DNA of 64,000 nt from Pedobacter psychroterrae (GTDB taxonomy: Bacteria > Bacteroidota > Bacteroidia > Sphingobacteriales > Sphingobacteriaceae). The position numbers and the translations under genes are program-made. Each line of letters begins with the position of its first letter. Positions within the stretch are counted from its first letter, which is position 1. A model generated the notes under the pieces. That model searched no databases and was not told where the DNA came from. It was given only the letters and a program-made list of their open reading frames with translations. The DNA lies in assembly GCF_004331695.1 (NCBI RefSeq), contig NZ_SJSL01000004.1, positions 224,666 to 288,665 of the forward strand, written 5' to 3'. This document shows, one piece after another, positions 1-9,106 of the stretch.

Positions 1-1
1 G

Positions 2-2326
2 CAACGTGGAGAGTTTAAAGCCAAATCTGCAAGAAGAAGCGTCACAGGTACTTTATTCTTCGGGGGCAGCAACGGGTTTAACGAGTTCAATCCAGGCCGT
101 ATGATCAATAAGAAATATGACACCCGGGTAATACTTACCAGGTTTCAGATTTTTAATAAGGACATCAATGTAGCCAAAGATAAAAATGACCCTTCACCAT
201 TAAAAACAGATATTGCGGAAGCAACATCAATACGCCTGTCTCATGAACAGTCATTTATCTCCTTTGAATTTTCCGCCCTCGATGTCATCTCTGCCGGAAG
301 GAAAAGCTATGCCTACATGCTGGAAGGTTTTGATTCAGACTGGAATTATGTAGGCAGTAAAAACACGGCGGTGTATACCAACCTGGCGCCAGGCCCTTAT
401 ACATTCAAAGTAAAGAGCCGCAATACGGCAGGCGATTGGTCGCCTCGTATGGTCAGCCTTAATATTACTATAGTCCCTCCTTTCTGGCTCACCTGGTGGT
501 TCAAAATAGCGGCTGCGATAGCATTGATTACAATTATCTATGTCCTTTACCGCTATCGGATTAATAACATTCTCCGCCAGAAAGAACGGCTGGAAAAAAT
601 GGTAAACGAACGGACACTCACCATCCAGAACCAGGCAGATGAACTGCAGACACAGTCTGAAAACCTCCAATCGCTCAATGAGGAACTACAAGCGCAGTCT
701 GAAGAACTGCAAGTACAGTCTGAAGAGCTGCTGGAACAAAAGGAACACGAGCAGGCCATACGCGAAGAAGCAGAGCGGGCCAACCAGGCCAAGAGCATTT
801 TCCTGGCAACCATGAGCCACGAGATCAGGACACCTATGAACGGCGTGATTGGTATGGCTTCCCTCCTCGGCGAAACTGAACTTACCGACGAGCAGCGGGA
901 ATATACAGAAACCATCGTTTCCTGTGGCGACAGCCTCGTAAGTGTGATCAATGATATCCTCGACTTCTCAAAGATAGAGTCGGGAAAGATGGACATTGAG
1001 GAAGAACACTTTGAGCTGCGCCTCATCATCGAAGATGTAATGGATGTCTTTGCACAGGAAGCTGTGAAAAAGAACATCGATCTCATTTATCAGATAGACC
1101 AGCACCTTCCTGAGCAAATCGTCGGCGACAGCCTCCGCCTTAAACAGGTACTCATCAACCTGATCAGCAATGCCATTAAGTTTACCGCCAAAGGCGAAGT
1201 CTTTGTCAACGTCTACCAAAAAAGCATCCTGGACAATGGGACTATATCAATCGGCTTTACCGTACGCGATACGGGCATAGGCATCACCGACGACAAGATC
1301 AGTAACCTGTTCAAAGCCTTTTCACAGGTCGATTCTTCTACCACCCGCAAATACGGAGGTACCGGTCTTGGCCTGGCCATCAGTGAGCGGTTAGTACAAC
1401 TTATGGGCGGCGGTATCACGGCCGAAAGTGTCCCTGCAAAGGGGTCATCCTTCTCTTTCAGTATCCTTGCCGGTATAAGCACCCTGCATTCGCAGGACAG
1501 CGGCGAACGCTATAACATGCAGGACCTGGAGGGAAAACGTGTCCTGATCGTAGACGACAACCGCACCAATCTTGTTATTTTAAAAGCCCAGCTTGAGCAA
1601 TGGAAGCTGCTGCCTGTCGTTGCCTCTTTGGCCACTCAGGCGTTGGAAATATTAACTATGGATGCCTCCTTTGACCTCATCATCACCGATATGGAAATGC
1701 CCGGCATGGATGGTGTAGGCCTGGCCAGGGTCAATAAGAACAGTGCCAAACCGCTTCCGATAATCATGCTCAGTTCCATAGGCGACGAGACCAAGAAGAA
1801 ATATCCCGGTCTTTTCTCTGCTATACTTACCAAGCCTGTCAAGAAAAGATTGCTTTGCAAAAGCATACAGGAATCGCTCAGAGAGGAGTCAGACAAACTG
1901 GGTGTTCACAAGCACCAGAATGTACTGGATGAGCAATTTGCCATAGACTTTCCTTTGCGTATCCTTGTGGCAGAAGACAATCCGGTCAATCAGCGCTTGA
2001 TTTTGCAGATCTTAAAGAAACTGGGCTATACTGCCTCAATGACCAAAAATGGCTATGAGGTACTCGAACACCTGAAAAAAGCAGTGTACGACCTGATCCT
2101 GATGGACATACAAATGCCCGAAATGGACGGACTGGAAGCCACTAGAAAGATCAGGCAGCAAAACATATCCCAGCCCTACATCACTGCCATGACCGGTAAT
2201 GCGATGTCCGAAGACCGCAACATCTGCCTCAGAGAAGGAATGAACGACTATCTGGCCAAGCCAATGAAACTGGAAAGCATCAAGACCATGCTGAAGAATG
2301 CGTATTTAACTAACACTACTTCTTAA
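2..2326 (+). CDS. Hybrid sensor histidine kinase/response regulator, 5'-truncated by window edge
   Basis: The reading frame is open from base 2, so the N-terminus (probably a two-component propeller) lies outside the window. Residues are numbered from the Met at base 101. A Y_Y_Y-type periplasmic domain occupies about 45-125, followed by a transmembrane segment (about 131-150) and a glutamate/glutamine-rich coiled coil. The HisKA box is [10 protein letters not shown] with H240. The HATPase has an N box (351-362), DTGIGI (about 390) and GGTGLGLAI (419-427). Two receiver domains follow, with phospho-acceptors D530 and D669 and lysines K578 and K720. The architecture is that of Bacteroidota hybrid two-component systems that sense periplasmic glycan fragments, although no DNA-binding AraC domain is present here. 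The 3' end overlaps the convergent FG-GAP gene by 11 bp. Confidence 0.93.
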   Translation, partial: QRGEFKAKSARRSVTGTLFFGGSNGFNEFNPGRMINKKYDTRVILTRFQIFNKDINVAKDKNDPSPLKTDIAEATSIRLSHEQSFISFEFSALDVISAGRKSYAYMLEGFDSDWNYVGSKNTAVYTNLAPGPYTFKVKSRNTAGDWSPRMVSLNITIVPPFWLTWWFKIAAAIALITIIYVLYRYRINNILRQKERLEKMVNERTLTIQNQADELQTQSENLQSLNEELQAQSEELQVQSEELLEQKEHEQAIREEAERANQAKSIFLATMSHEIRTPMNGVIGMASLLGETELTDEQREYTETIVSCGDSLVSVINDILDFSKIESGKMDIEEEHFELRLIIEDVMDVFAQEAVKKNIDLIYQIDQHLPEQIVGDSLRLKQVLINLISNAIKFTAKGEVFVNVYQKSILDNGTISIGFTVRDTGIGITDDKISNLFKAFSQVDSSTTRKYGGTGLGLAISERLVQLMGGGITAESVPAKGSSFSFSILAGISTLHSQDSGERYNMQDLEGKRVLIVDDNRTNLVILKAQLEQWKLLPVVASLATQALEILTMDASFDLIITDMEMPGMDGVGLARVNKNSAKPLPIIMLSSIGDETKKKYPGLFSAILTKPVKKRLLCKSIQESLREESDKLGVHKHQNVLDEQFAIDFPLRILVAEDNPVNQRLILQILKKLGYTASMTKNGYEVLEHLKKAVYDLILMDIQMPEMDGLEATRKIRQQNISQPYITAMTGNAMSEDRNICLREGMNDYLAKPMKLESIKTMLKNAYLTNTTS

Positions 2327-3518
2327 CCCTTTCAAAATAAAACACGCCCTTCTTATTCACTACCACAATATCAACCAGCTTATCCTTATTCATATCCACT
2401 GCATTGGTCTGCAATCCATTACCCGAATCTGAATCAATCAAATGTGGTGTCCACGACGGCACCTTACCTGGCTTATATTCAAACCAATACAACACTGCTG
2501 GTTCGCGCTCACCCGGATCATGTCCCTGATGTGCCCAAAACCTTTTACCAGTTACCAAATCCGCATTCCCATCCTTGTTCATATCCACCAATCCAAGCCC
2601 GTGTGTTTGCGAAAACGTAGTCATAATATCATGCTTTTTCCAGGTAATGCCGCCATCAGCATCCACCACCTGCTCATGCCACCAAATCCCGTACGCATGT
2701 GCCGAAGAGCTGATCACATCCATGTCTCCATCCTGATCCAGGTCCATCACATACATCTGTGATGCATCTTCACCCAGATTTGCCGGATGCCAGGCCCAGT
2801 TCTTCTGCTTGGGGTCAGCAGGCGATTCCCACCATCCCGACCGGATCACCACATCCTTGCGACCATCCTTGTTCACGTCTCCAAAACCAAGTCCGTGTGT
2901 AAACTGGTGCGTACCCCTGTCCTTCACATCACTGATCACGTGCGCTGTCCATTCAGTAGCACCTTTAGCCTTAGGCGATTCCAGCCATACCATTCTGTTA
3001 CCTTTTGAATCAGCACAGATCAGATCTTCCCTTCCGTCTCCATCCACATCTACAAAAAGCGGCGATTCATTTCCTACAGAAGTGTACAGTGGATGTGCCT
3101 TCCAGTGCCCTACGGCATTCCCCGGATTCTGGTACCATACCGCTGCCTCCCCCGGAAAATCTACCCTGATATAGTCTATCCAGCCATCCTGGTCCACATC
3201 CATCGCATGGTTCAAAAACGAATCACTATAGCCCGTATTCCAGTCAAACTTGCCCGGCTTGTATACCTCGTGCTTAGTCCATACTGCCGCTTCGCCCTTC
3301 TTTGCTGCCGGTGCCTCATACCAAAACGCACCCGCGATGACATCCATCCTGCCATCCTTGTTCACATCTCCAATCGCTCCCCCCTCAGAGTAAAACTCCG
3401 TACTGATCACATGCTTTTTAAATTTAAGTTCCTTATTTTTCTGCGCAGCTGCCGCCCCGCCATATAGCCCCGTACCCGCCATTAAGGCCGCTACCAATAG
3501 TTTACCATTCATTTTCAT
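2316..3518 (-). CDS. FG-GAP/VCBS repeat exported protein
   Basis: A secreted beta-propeller-like protein of about 400 residues. After a signal peptide ([15 protein letters not shown]... ending near AAAAQ) come seven calcium-binding-type repeats of form DxNxDGxxD or DxDxDGxxD, for example [18 protein letters not shown] and DLDQDGDMD. Each is followed by a hydrophobic strand and a W/F-rich segment. I chose the ATG at 3518, since a longer TTG start at 3557 would put a charged stretch before the signal peptide. The gene lies 188 bp downstream of a haem-c/HEAT dehydrogenase on the same strand and is probably co-transcribed. FG-GAP proteins with WYE/WYQ motifs commonly accompany such dehydrogenases, but no catalytic role can be assigned. 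Function unknown, probably periplasmic or surface binding. Confidence 0.88.
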   Translation of the reverse strand: MKMNGKLLVAALMAGTGLYGGAAAAQKNKELKFKKHVISTEFYSEGGAIGDVNKDGRMDVIAGAFWYEAPAAKKGEAAVWTKHEVYKPGKFDWNTGYSDSFLNHAMDVDQDGWIDYIRVDFPGEAAVWYQNPGNAVGHWKAHPLYTSVGNESPLFVDVDGDGREDLICADSKGNRMVWLESPKAKGATEWTAHVISDVKDRGTHQFTHGLGFGDVNKDGRKDVVIRSGWWESPADPKQKNWAWHPANLGEDASQMYVMDLDQDGDMDVISSSAHAYGIWWHEQVVDADGGITWKKHDIMTTFSQTHGLGLVDMNKDGNADLVTGKRFWAHQGHDPGEREPAVLYWFEYKPGKVPSWTPHLIDSDSGNGLQTNAVDMNKDKLVDIVVVNKKGVFYFERVKK

Positions 3519-3706
3519 ATTCGTCTTATTCGGTTTTCTTTGTATTAAATTATTCAATTTACATTTATTCTTAAATATTCCATGATCAATCTTCCCTGCT
3601 ACCTGCTTATCCCAGAAAAATCACCTTCTCAGAGAAGACATAGGAATCATTGCGCTTCTTCAGCGCATTTATTCCATTCTTCGAAGAGAACGGTTATTTT
3701 TCTCTG
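3519..3706. other. Intergenic spacer with small dyad
   Basis: This 188-bp spacer separates the dehydrogenase stop from the FG-GAP start. It holds a perfect 10-bp palindrome TCTTCGAAGA at 3678-3687 and a short GCGC-loop-GCGC hairpin just below it. There is no T-run, so it is not a convincing terminator. It may be a processing or partial attenuation site between two operon genes. Confidence 0.3.
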
Positions 3707-6700
3707 TTATTTTTCCCTCGTTGCCAGTAAAAACTTCATCAGCGCATCAAAATCCTTCTTCGCGATCGTGTTCCTGAACTGGTCAGGCATTAGCGTATAT
3801 TTAGACACCACCCGTTCTTTAATATCCCCTTTCACTACAGAAAACTCCTCACCTCCCGGATTTGCAAACACCAATACCGCGCCTTCCTCTCTCCTAAACA
3901 AACCTGACAGCACTTTCCCATTCTTCAGCGTAATCGTATACGTCCTGAATGACTGCGAAATATTCCGGTTAGGATCCAGCACCTTCTCCGTCAGCGCCTG
4001 TCGCCCCCAATTTCCTATGCCATCCAATTGCGGGCCAATCATACCTCCCACACCTTTTATCTGGTGACACATGCTGCAGTGCTGCGCAAACATCGCCTTG
4101 CCTTCCTCCACACTCACAGCAGACGGGTCATACGAAGCCATCCGAGCAGCGATCAGCACCTTACGCGCCTCGCTTTCAGACGCCTGCCCTACCGAAAGCC
4201 TTTCAAATTCCACACGTTGCACCGCATTCATATTACTCGCCAAACGCTCCTTTACCGCTATCTCAGTCAATAGATCATACTTAACATCACCCTGTTTCAC
4301 CGCATCAAGCAACTTTCCTGCTCCGTCCGATGAATTCACCAGTATCGTGGCAATGGCCAACTGAAGCGCACGTCCGCTACCTGCCAGTCCCTTCTGCAAT
4401 ACCAAAAACCGCGATGGCGATGAACTCTGTCCCAATACCTGCGCCATTTTCTCCTTGATCAGCTGACTTTCATCCAGGTCCAAAAACACGCCCTCTACCA
4501 AGCCACTGTTCCCCGCAGGATCAATAGACAATAAAGCCCCTGCAGCAGCCGTCCGGGTTTTATAATCCGCACGCTTGTTCAGCAATAAAGTCTTCATTAC
4601 AGCCCCCTGCGATGCCACCTTGTACAAACCCACAATCTCTGCCGCCCGCGTATACTTTTCTGCAGCTTCAGCCAGTCCAATATCAGGTATGCTCAGCACT
4701 GCAGGCTTAAAGCCCCCAACGCCAATAGAACCTGTCTTCGTACTGTCCACCACCTCAACATACCCCATTTGCCCAGCATATTTAGACAGATCAAATGGCA
4801 CTTCTTTCATTAAATCTGCATTAGTCATTGGTGTCGTAAACGACGACCTGTACATGCCAATTACTTTCCTCGACTTTGCCAGCACAATCCGCACACTGTT
4901 CTTAGACACTCCCGTCTTCGCTTCCGTATTGTGCACATCATTGTCAAACACGCTGATCTTCAGCGATGCAGGCAATTTAAATACCGGCGAAACCAACACT
5001 CCCGTAGGCGCATACCAGTTAAACTCGCTCCACATCAGCTTTACCCTCGGCAGTTCACCCACTATCGCCCTGTCTATCATGGCCCAGGGATTCTCCGGAT
5101 CACCCGTCTCCAGCAAAGGCCTGTTGCTCCAATCGGCCGATGTACCTATCAGTGGGTGCGCAACCCCTTCCAATGCTTTCACAGCCAGACTAATCCCCCA
5201 TTCTTTCATCTTCGGCACCACCACACCACCACTCTGCTGCAAACCCTGCTGCATCGTATTAAACAACAAATATTGCGTGTTCACATCATCCGCAAACTTC
5301 TTCTCAATATACTTAATTGGCCTTTCCATCTCCCCAGCAGGCAAAAATCTGCCTATATATTCCAAACTGCCCAATAGTTCCGCCTTCGGCAAATCATGGG
5401 TTTCCAAATACTTCATCGCAAATAATGCCCCTTCTGAAGACGCCACATCCCGCACCACATTCATCAGCACGCTAAGCTGCGCATCCGACCAATTACCCGC
5501 TACTACAGCCTGCATTACCGCTTTATTTCTCATGTTATTCCTTAAGGCCAATAACACTGTATACCGCAAGTGACCATCTTTTTCCTCAGTCTGCTCATAT
5601 AAAGCCAGCAAAGGCGCAATACTTCCCCCCTCCACATGCTTGCCTAGCACCTCTCCAGCCGCCCTTCGCACATGCACATCCCTATAAGTAAGCGCCGTTA
5701 TTGTCCGCGCTCTCTGCGCAGCAGAAATCTCCTTCATCTCGGCCAATATCCTAAAAGTATGCACCCTTACCAGGGGCTCCCAATGGTCCAAACCATTATT
5801 AATCAGCACATCCGTCAGGCCGTTCAATCGATACAAAGCCCACAAGCCCTGCACATAACTTTTAGCCTCGGCCAGCAGTTCTTTCGAAGTTACATCAGAC
5901 GGGTGTACACTTACATACAACTCCTCCATCCACTTTTTCAAGGGCTTTACCGCTTCATTACCAAACCTTTGCACCAACTCATTCGCTATCATCATGCGCA
6001 TATTCAACTGCGAATAATCCAGGTTCTTGATCAGCTCATCCAAAGAAACCTTACTCCAATCCCGCACCTTCCTGTCCACATGGTCCTTACTCGCAATCAT
6101 CTTGCCCTTTGCATCCCGCTTGCCCACATACGCAATCCTCCAGATCCTGCCGCTCTGCCTGTCGCGCAGCGGATGATCCAGTGACACCTCATAATGCCCA
6201 ATGATCCTGTTGTAAAAATCTGCTATATACAGCGCCCCATCAGGCCCTTCCTTCACGGCCACCGGCCTAAACCAGGGATCAGCACTGATCAAAAAGTCCT
6301 CTTTCCTTACCGCCTCCGGTGATGAACCATTAAACTTCATCGTATTCCTGTTGATGCGGCACGTCACCACATCCCCGTTATAAAAACTATGCCTGTACTC
6401 CTCCGGAAACTGTTCACCCAGGTAATAATCCAGTCCGGATAAGGCCGTAGAACCCAACTCGTAACTCATCATCTCAGGTGCATAGCCCATCGCCGGTGCC
6501 TTTTTACCAAAATGCGGATACTCCCCGCCTCTTATCAACTGATAAATCGGTTTAGAGTGGCAATCTACAGAATACAAATACCCATATTCATCAAACGTAT
6601 ACCCAAACGGATTCACCCTTCCAAAGGAAGTCTGCTCTATCCTGCTGCCATCCTCCCTAAACCTAAACGTATTACCAGACACCATTGTCAGCGAATCCCC

Positions 6701-7363
6701 ATCCATCCCCGCTATGGTAGAGGTATTAGTAAAACCATGACAGGCGTAGATCCAGCCATCAAAGCCACGTGCAAAATTATTGACCATCCCATGCGTGTCC
6801 TGGTGCCCAAACTCACCAAAAAGCACTTTTTTCTCATCAGAAACTCCATCTCCGTCCTTATCCGTAAATTTATATACATTTGGAATGCTAAACGCAATCG
6901 CCCCCTGCCGCACAGGAATAATGCCTATCGGAATATTCAGGTCGCTCGCAAAAGGCGTGAACTTATCCGCCTTGCCGTCGCCATCCGTATCCTCCAGCAC
7001 GGTGATCTTATCGTGTCCTTTTAAAGAAGGCGCAGCCATGGGATACTCGGACGACTGTGTCACCCACAGCCTCCCCCGCTCATCAAATTCCATATTGATC
7101 GGCTTGCCTATATCCGGCTCGGAGGCGTACAAAGTGATCTCAAAACCCTCCGGCAGTTTAAACCCTGCCTGCTCCTGTGCCGGCGACTGAAACTCCGTAG
7201 TCCGGATATGATCGACAAATTTCTCCGGCCCAGGATAGGGTACGGCAGGTAAATTACTGAGCCCCGACTTGTTCTGGTTTTTCTTTGAAACATTACATCC
7301 CAATCCTGCCAGCAATAACCCGCATAGCAAAACCGTTTTAGTATTATACCTACCTAATTTCAT
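3707..7363 (-). CDS. PVC-type haem-binding HEAT-repeat membrane-bound dehydrogenase (c-type cytochrome), lipoprotein
   Basis: A 1218-residue exported protein. The N-terminus (hydrophobic stretch ending AGLGC, Cys23) looks like a lipobox. Residues about 45-420 form a glucose/sorbosone-dehydrogenase-like propeller with DTDGDG and DKDGDG loops. A HEAT-repeat region (about 440-730) and a beta-sandwich-like middle domain follow. A C-terminal cytochrome c domain carries CSMCH (Cys1096, Cys1099, His1100) with a plausible axial Met1192 in TLMPDQF. The family is abundant in Planctomycetes and Bacteroidota. It is thought to oxidise sugars or polyols in the periplasm and pass electrons to the covalent haem; the substrate is unknown. 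It heads a leftward pair with the FG-GAP gene. A LacI-operator-like dyad lies 117 bp upstream. Confidence 0.92.
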   Translation of the reverse strand: MKLGRYNTKTVLLCGLLLAGLGCNVSKKNQNKSGLSNLPAVPYPGPEKFVDHIRTTEFQSPAQEQAGFKLPEGFEITLYASEPDIGKPINMEFDERGRLWVTQSSEYPMAAPSLKGHDKITVLEDTDGDGKADKFTPFASDLNIPIGIIPVRQGAIAFSIPNVYKFTDKDGDGVSDEKKVLFGEFGHQDTHGMVNNFARGFDGWIYACHGFTNTSTIAGMDGDSLTMVSGNTFRFREDGSRIEQTSFGRVNPFGYTFDEYGYLYSVDCHSKPIYQLIRGGEYPHFGKKAPAMGYAPEMMSYELGSTALSGLDYYLGEQFPEEYRHSFYNGDVVTCRINRNTMKFNGSSPEAVRKEDFLISADPWFRPVAVKEGPDGALYIADFYNRIIGHYEVSLDHPLRDRQSGRIWRIAYVGKRDAKGKMIASKDHVDRKVRDWSKVSLDELIKNLDYSQLNMRMMIANELVQRFGNEAVKPLKKWMEELYVSVHPSDVTSKELLAEAKSYVQGLWALYRLNGLTDVLINNGLDHWEPLVRVHTFRILAEMKEISAAQRARTITALTYRDVHVRRAAGEVLGKHVEGGSIAPLLALYEQTEEKDGHLRYTVLLALRNNMRNKAVMQAVVAGNWSDAQLSVLMNVVRDVASSEGALFAMKYLETHDLPKAELLGSLEYIGRFLPAGEMERPIKYIEKKFADDVNTQYLLFNTMQQGLQQSGGVVVPKMKEWGISLAVKALEGVAHPLIGTSADWSNRPLLETGDPENPWAMIDRAIVGELPRVKLMWSEFNWYAPTGVLVSPVFKLPASLKISVFDNDVHNTEAKTGVSKNSVRIVLAKSRKVIGMYRSSFTTPMTNADLMKEVPFDLSKYAGQMGYVEVVDSTKTGSIGVGGFKPAVLSIPDIGLAEAAEKYTRAAEIVGLYKVASQGAVMKTLLLNKRADYKTRTAAAGALLSIDPAGNSGLVEGVFLDLDESQLIKEKMAQVLGQSSSPSRFLVLQKGLAGSGRALQLAIATILVNSSDGAGKLLDAVKQGDVKYDLLTEIAVKERLASNMNAVQRVEFERLSVGQASESEARKVLIAARMASYDPSAVSVEEGKAMFAQHCSMCHQIKGVGGMIGPQLDGIGNWGRQALTEKVLDPNRNISQSFRTYTITLKNGKVLSGLFRREEGAVLVFANPGGEEFSVVKGDIKERVVSKYTLMPDQFRNTIAKKDFDALMKFLLATREK

Positions 7364-7479
7364 ACCTTACTTTGCCTTTAAGGGGCTATCTTATTAAATG
7401 GCCAATAATGACCCGGTTTACATCTGGTGTTTAACAAATGAAATTAGGAAAAATATAACGTACTAAAGAAATTTTATGG

Positions 7480-7491
7480 AAATCGATTGCT
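7480..7491. promoter_or_regulatory. LacI-family-like operator upstream of the dehydrogenase gene
   Basis: GAAATCGATTGC matches the central pattern GnAAnCGnTTnC of LacI/GalR operators. On the minus strand an imperfect Bacteroidota -7 element (TATATTTT, plus-strand 7451-7458) lies just downstream, so the dyad would sit around -30 of the 7363 gene. No LacI-type regulator is encoded in the window. Pattern match only. Confidence 0.35.
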
Positions 7492-7575
7492 TAGCATAGT
7501 TTCGCAACTTGAAACCCAGGGTCAAATGTAGCCTGCTGCCATGATCAGCAATTTACTGAACAATGTGCCTCCCCC

Positions 7576-8673
7576 TTACAAATAATCGGAAATTGAGAAC
7601 CGGTTATTGGCATCCAGTACCAGCCTGTTGGTATTATACCACTTCAGAAATGCCTGCCATTTTTCCGTATTGGCCGCTAACCAGGACTTGAAAAGCCCCT
7701 CATCACCCTTATGGAGTATCCAGTGGTTGTAGCACTCCATATGGCCGGCCTCAACTATTTTCTTTTGATAACTGAATAAAACATTGGGATAGGTTACAGC
7801 AGTCTTACCTTTAAAATATTCTCCCACGAAATTGGTCCGTATGCTATCTAATGTATTGATATTTAATTCTTTATACCCCAAAGCAGAAACCATCAGTATC
7901 CGCTCATATACAAATACGCCATAAGGCATTAGTTTGTCAGCATTTATATTATTCGTAGTAACCACATTGTTCTTACTAAAGCTAACAGAAATATGACCCG
8001 GGCTTGTGATACTAATCTGGCTTTTATAAGTATCAAACAGCATTTTACTGATCTCAGCGGTGCGTTTACTATTGCTCTCCAGGTTCATAAAAATTTCACC
8101 ATACATCAGGCCCCAAAGCTTTTCTGGCGTTTCCAACCATACTCTGGATGCCCAATAGTAAGTGGATGGAAATTTTGGCTCCACAGCTATCCCTTTCTCA
8201 AAATTACCGAGGGCAGCTTTCAGGTCATTTTTCTTGAGGTTCATGATGCCAGATTCCAAGTATAACTTTCCCGAATTAGGGAAACGCAGTAAGCCATCAG
8301 CATAGGTCTGCCCCGCCTTTTCCGCATTGCCGCTCATGTCATAAGCGTTTCCCTGAAGCTGAAACAACAGGTCATTCGCTTCTTTTGAAGCCTTTAATTT
8401 CTCCATCACCTCAATTGCAGTGGCATAATCCTTTTTGAGGTACAATGCATAACCAAGCTCATAATTGTACATATAATTATCCGGATCAAGTTTCTGAAGG
8501 TCTTTCAACATGGTGATGCTGGCGTCGAGTTCACCTTTGTCCATCAGCTTAATTGCCTCGACCAGTTTACCTTTGTTCGGGTCGGCAACTGCCTGACTGA
8601 AAACAGGAGTGATAAAAAACAAGACTGCAATAACAGATGCATAAAAACATCTGGTTAGAAAACGTTTGTTCAT
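7576..8673 (-). CDS. Exported TPR-repeat protein, unknown function
   Basis: A 365-residue protein with a Sec signal peptide (cleavage near PVFSQA) and about four tetratricopeptide-like repeats between residues 30 and 175, such as 'YMYNYELGYALYLKKDYATA' and 'GKLYLESGIMNLKKNDLKAA'. The C-terminal half (about 180-365) has a helix-rich segment ending in NRFSISDYL, and I do not recognise it as a named domain. TPRs usually mediate protein contacts, so a periplasmic scaffold role is possible. It lies 212 bp upstream of the dehydrogenase gene on the same strand with operator-like DNA between, so it is probably transcribed separately. The start is at the ATG directly before the signal peptide. Confidence 0.85.
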   Translation of the reverse strand: MNKRFLTRCFYASVIAVLFFITPVFSQAVADPNKGKLVEAIKLMDKGELDASITMLKDLQKLDPDNYMYNYELGYALYLKKDYATAIEVMEKLKASKEANDLLFQLQGNAYDMSGNAEKAGQTYADGLLRFPNSGKLYLESGIMNLKKNDLKAALGNFEKGIAVEPKFPSTYYWASRVWLETPEKLWGLMYGEIFMNLESNSKRTAEISKMLFDTYKSQISITSPGHISVSFSKNNVVTTNNINADKLMPYGVFVYERILMVSALGYKELNINTLDSIRTNFVGEYFKGKTAVTYPNVLFSYQKKIVEAGHMECYNHWILHKGDEGLFKSWLAANTEKWQAFLKWYNTNRLVLDANNRFSISDYL

Positions 8674-8787
8674 GAGCGGTATATTTAGGTGGATACAAGG
8701 TAAATAATATTACTAAGAAATTAATTGTGGATTCCTAAAAAAGCTATAAGGCCAATCTCTATTATTTGGTTGACAGTGTACATACTG

Positions 8788-8831
8788 AATCCAAGTTCAA
8801 TCCAAGTTGAGTCCAAGTCTAATCCAACTTT
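8788..8831. repeat. Four 11-bp tandem repeats
   Basis: Four head-to-tail 11-bp units begin at 8788, 8799, 8810 and 8821. The first is AATCCAAGTTC and the others differ at one to four positions; TCCAA is invariant. The 11-bp period places each unit on the same DNA face. The fourth unit forms the left arm of the hairpin that follows. This could be a cooperative regulator-binding array or replication-slippage product. Confidence 0.75.
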
Positions 8832-8860
8832 TAATTTAAAAAAGTTGGACTCATTTTTTA
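8823..8860 (+). terminator. Hairpin with T-rich tail (possible intrinsic terminator)
   Basis: A perfect 10-bp stem TCCAACTTTT (8823-8832) pairs with AAAAGTTGGA (8840-8849) around a 7-nt loop, followed by CTCATTTTTTA. The form is terminator-like in the rightward direction, but no gene ends just upstream on that strand. It may therefore end a small transcript or antisense leader, or simply be part of the repeat array. Confidence 0.45.
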
Positions 8861-9074
8861 TTCATCGTATATTCATATTGCAATCAGTCAAACCACTTAC
8901 ACAATACTTACAAAACATTTATAAGTGCTCTTTTATAAAAAAATATTTCTTCTACCAACCCCGGAAATTATTGAGAAACATGAAGGGGTTGTTGACGATG
9001 AAAGGACTATGATGGCAAACAGCATTTATATAGTCTGATGGATGGAGCATAGCTGAAAAGCAGTTTCTTTTAAT

Positions 9075-9082
9075 TAAGTTTG
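9075..9082 (+). promoter_or_regulatory. Bacteroidota -7 promoter element for the NHL gene
   Basis: TAAGTTTG matches TAnnTTTG exactly. Transcription would begin near 9089, leaving a short leader before the ATG at 9107. This argues against a TTG start at 9080. No clear -33 TTTG is present (TTTC is close). Confidence 0.45.
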
Positions 9083-9106
9083 TGTATTAACGTATCTATC
9101 TGCCTA

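Larger units (their letters stand above)
8674..9106. other. Divergent intergenic region of 433 bp, no convincing gene
   Basis: The region separates the leftward TPR gene from the rightward NHL gene. It is AT-rich. Its notable content is an 11-bp tandem repeat and hairpin (8788-8860) and a -7 promoter element (9075-9082), both listed separately. A 95-codon open frame (8725-9012) has biased low-complexity composition and no recognisable domain, so I did not call it a gene. Confidence 0.6.

Noticed and set aside
4575..5573. 332-codon plus-strand open frame
   Set aside because: It lies antisense inside the 1218-residue dehydrogenase gene and shows no domain, signal or promoter. Low stop density reflects codon bias of the real gene.
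8725..9012. 95-codon plus-strand frame covering the 11-bp repeats
   Set aside because: Low-complexity composition, no start context, and its middle is the repeat array and hairpin. Treated as intergenic.
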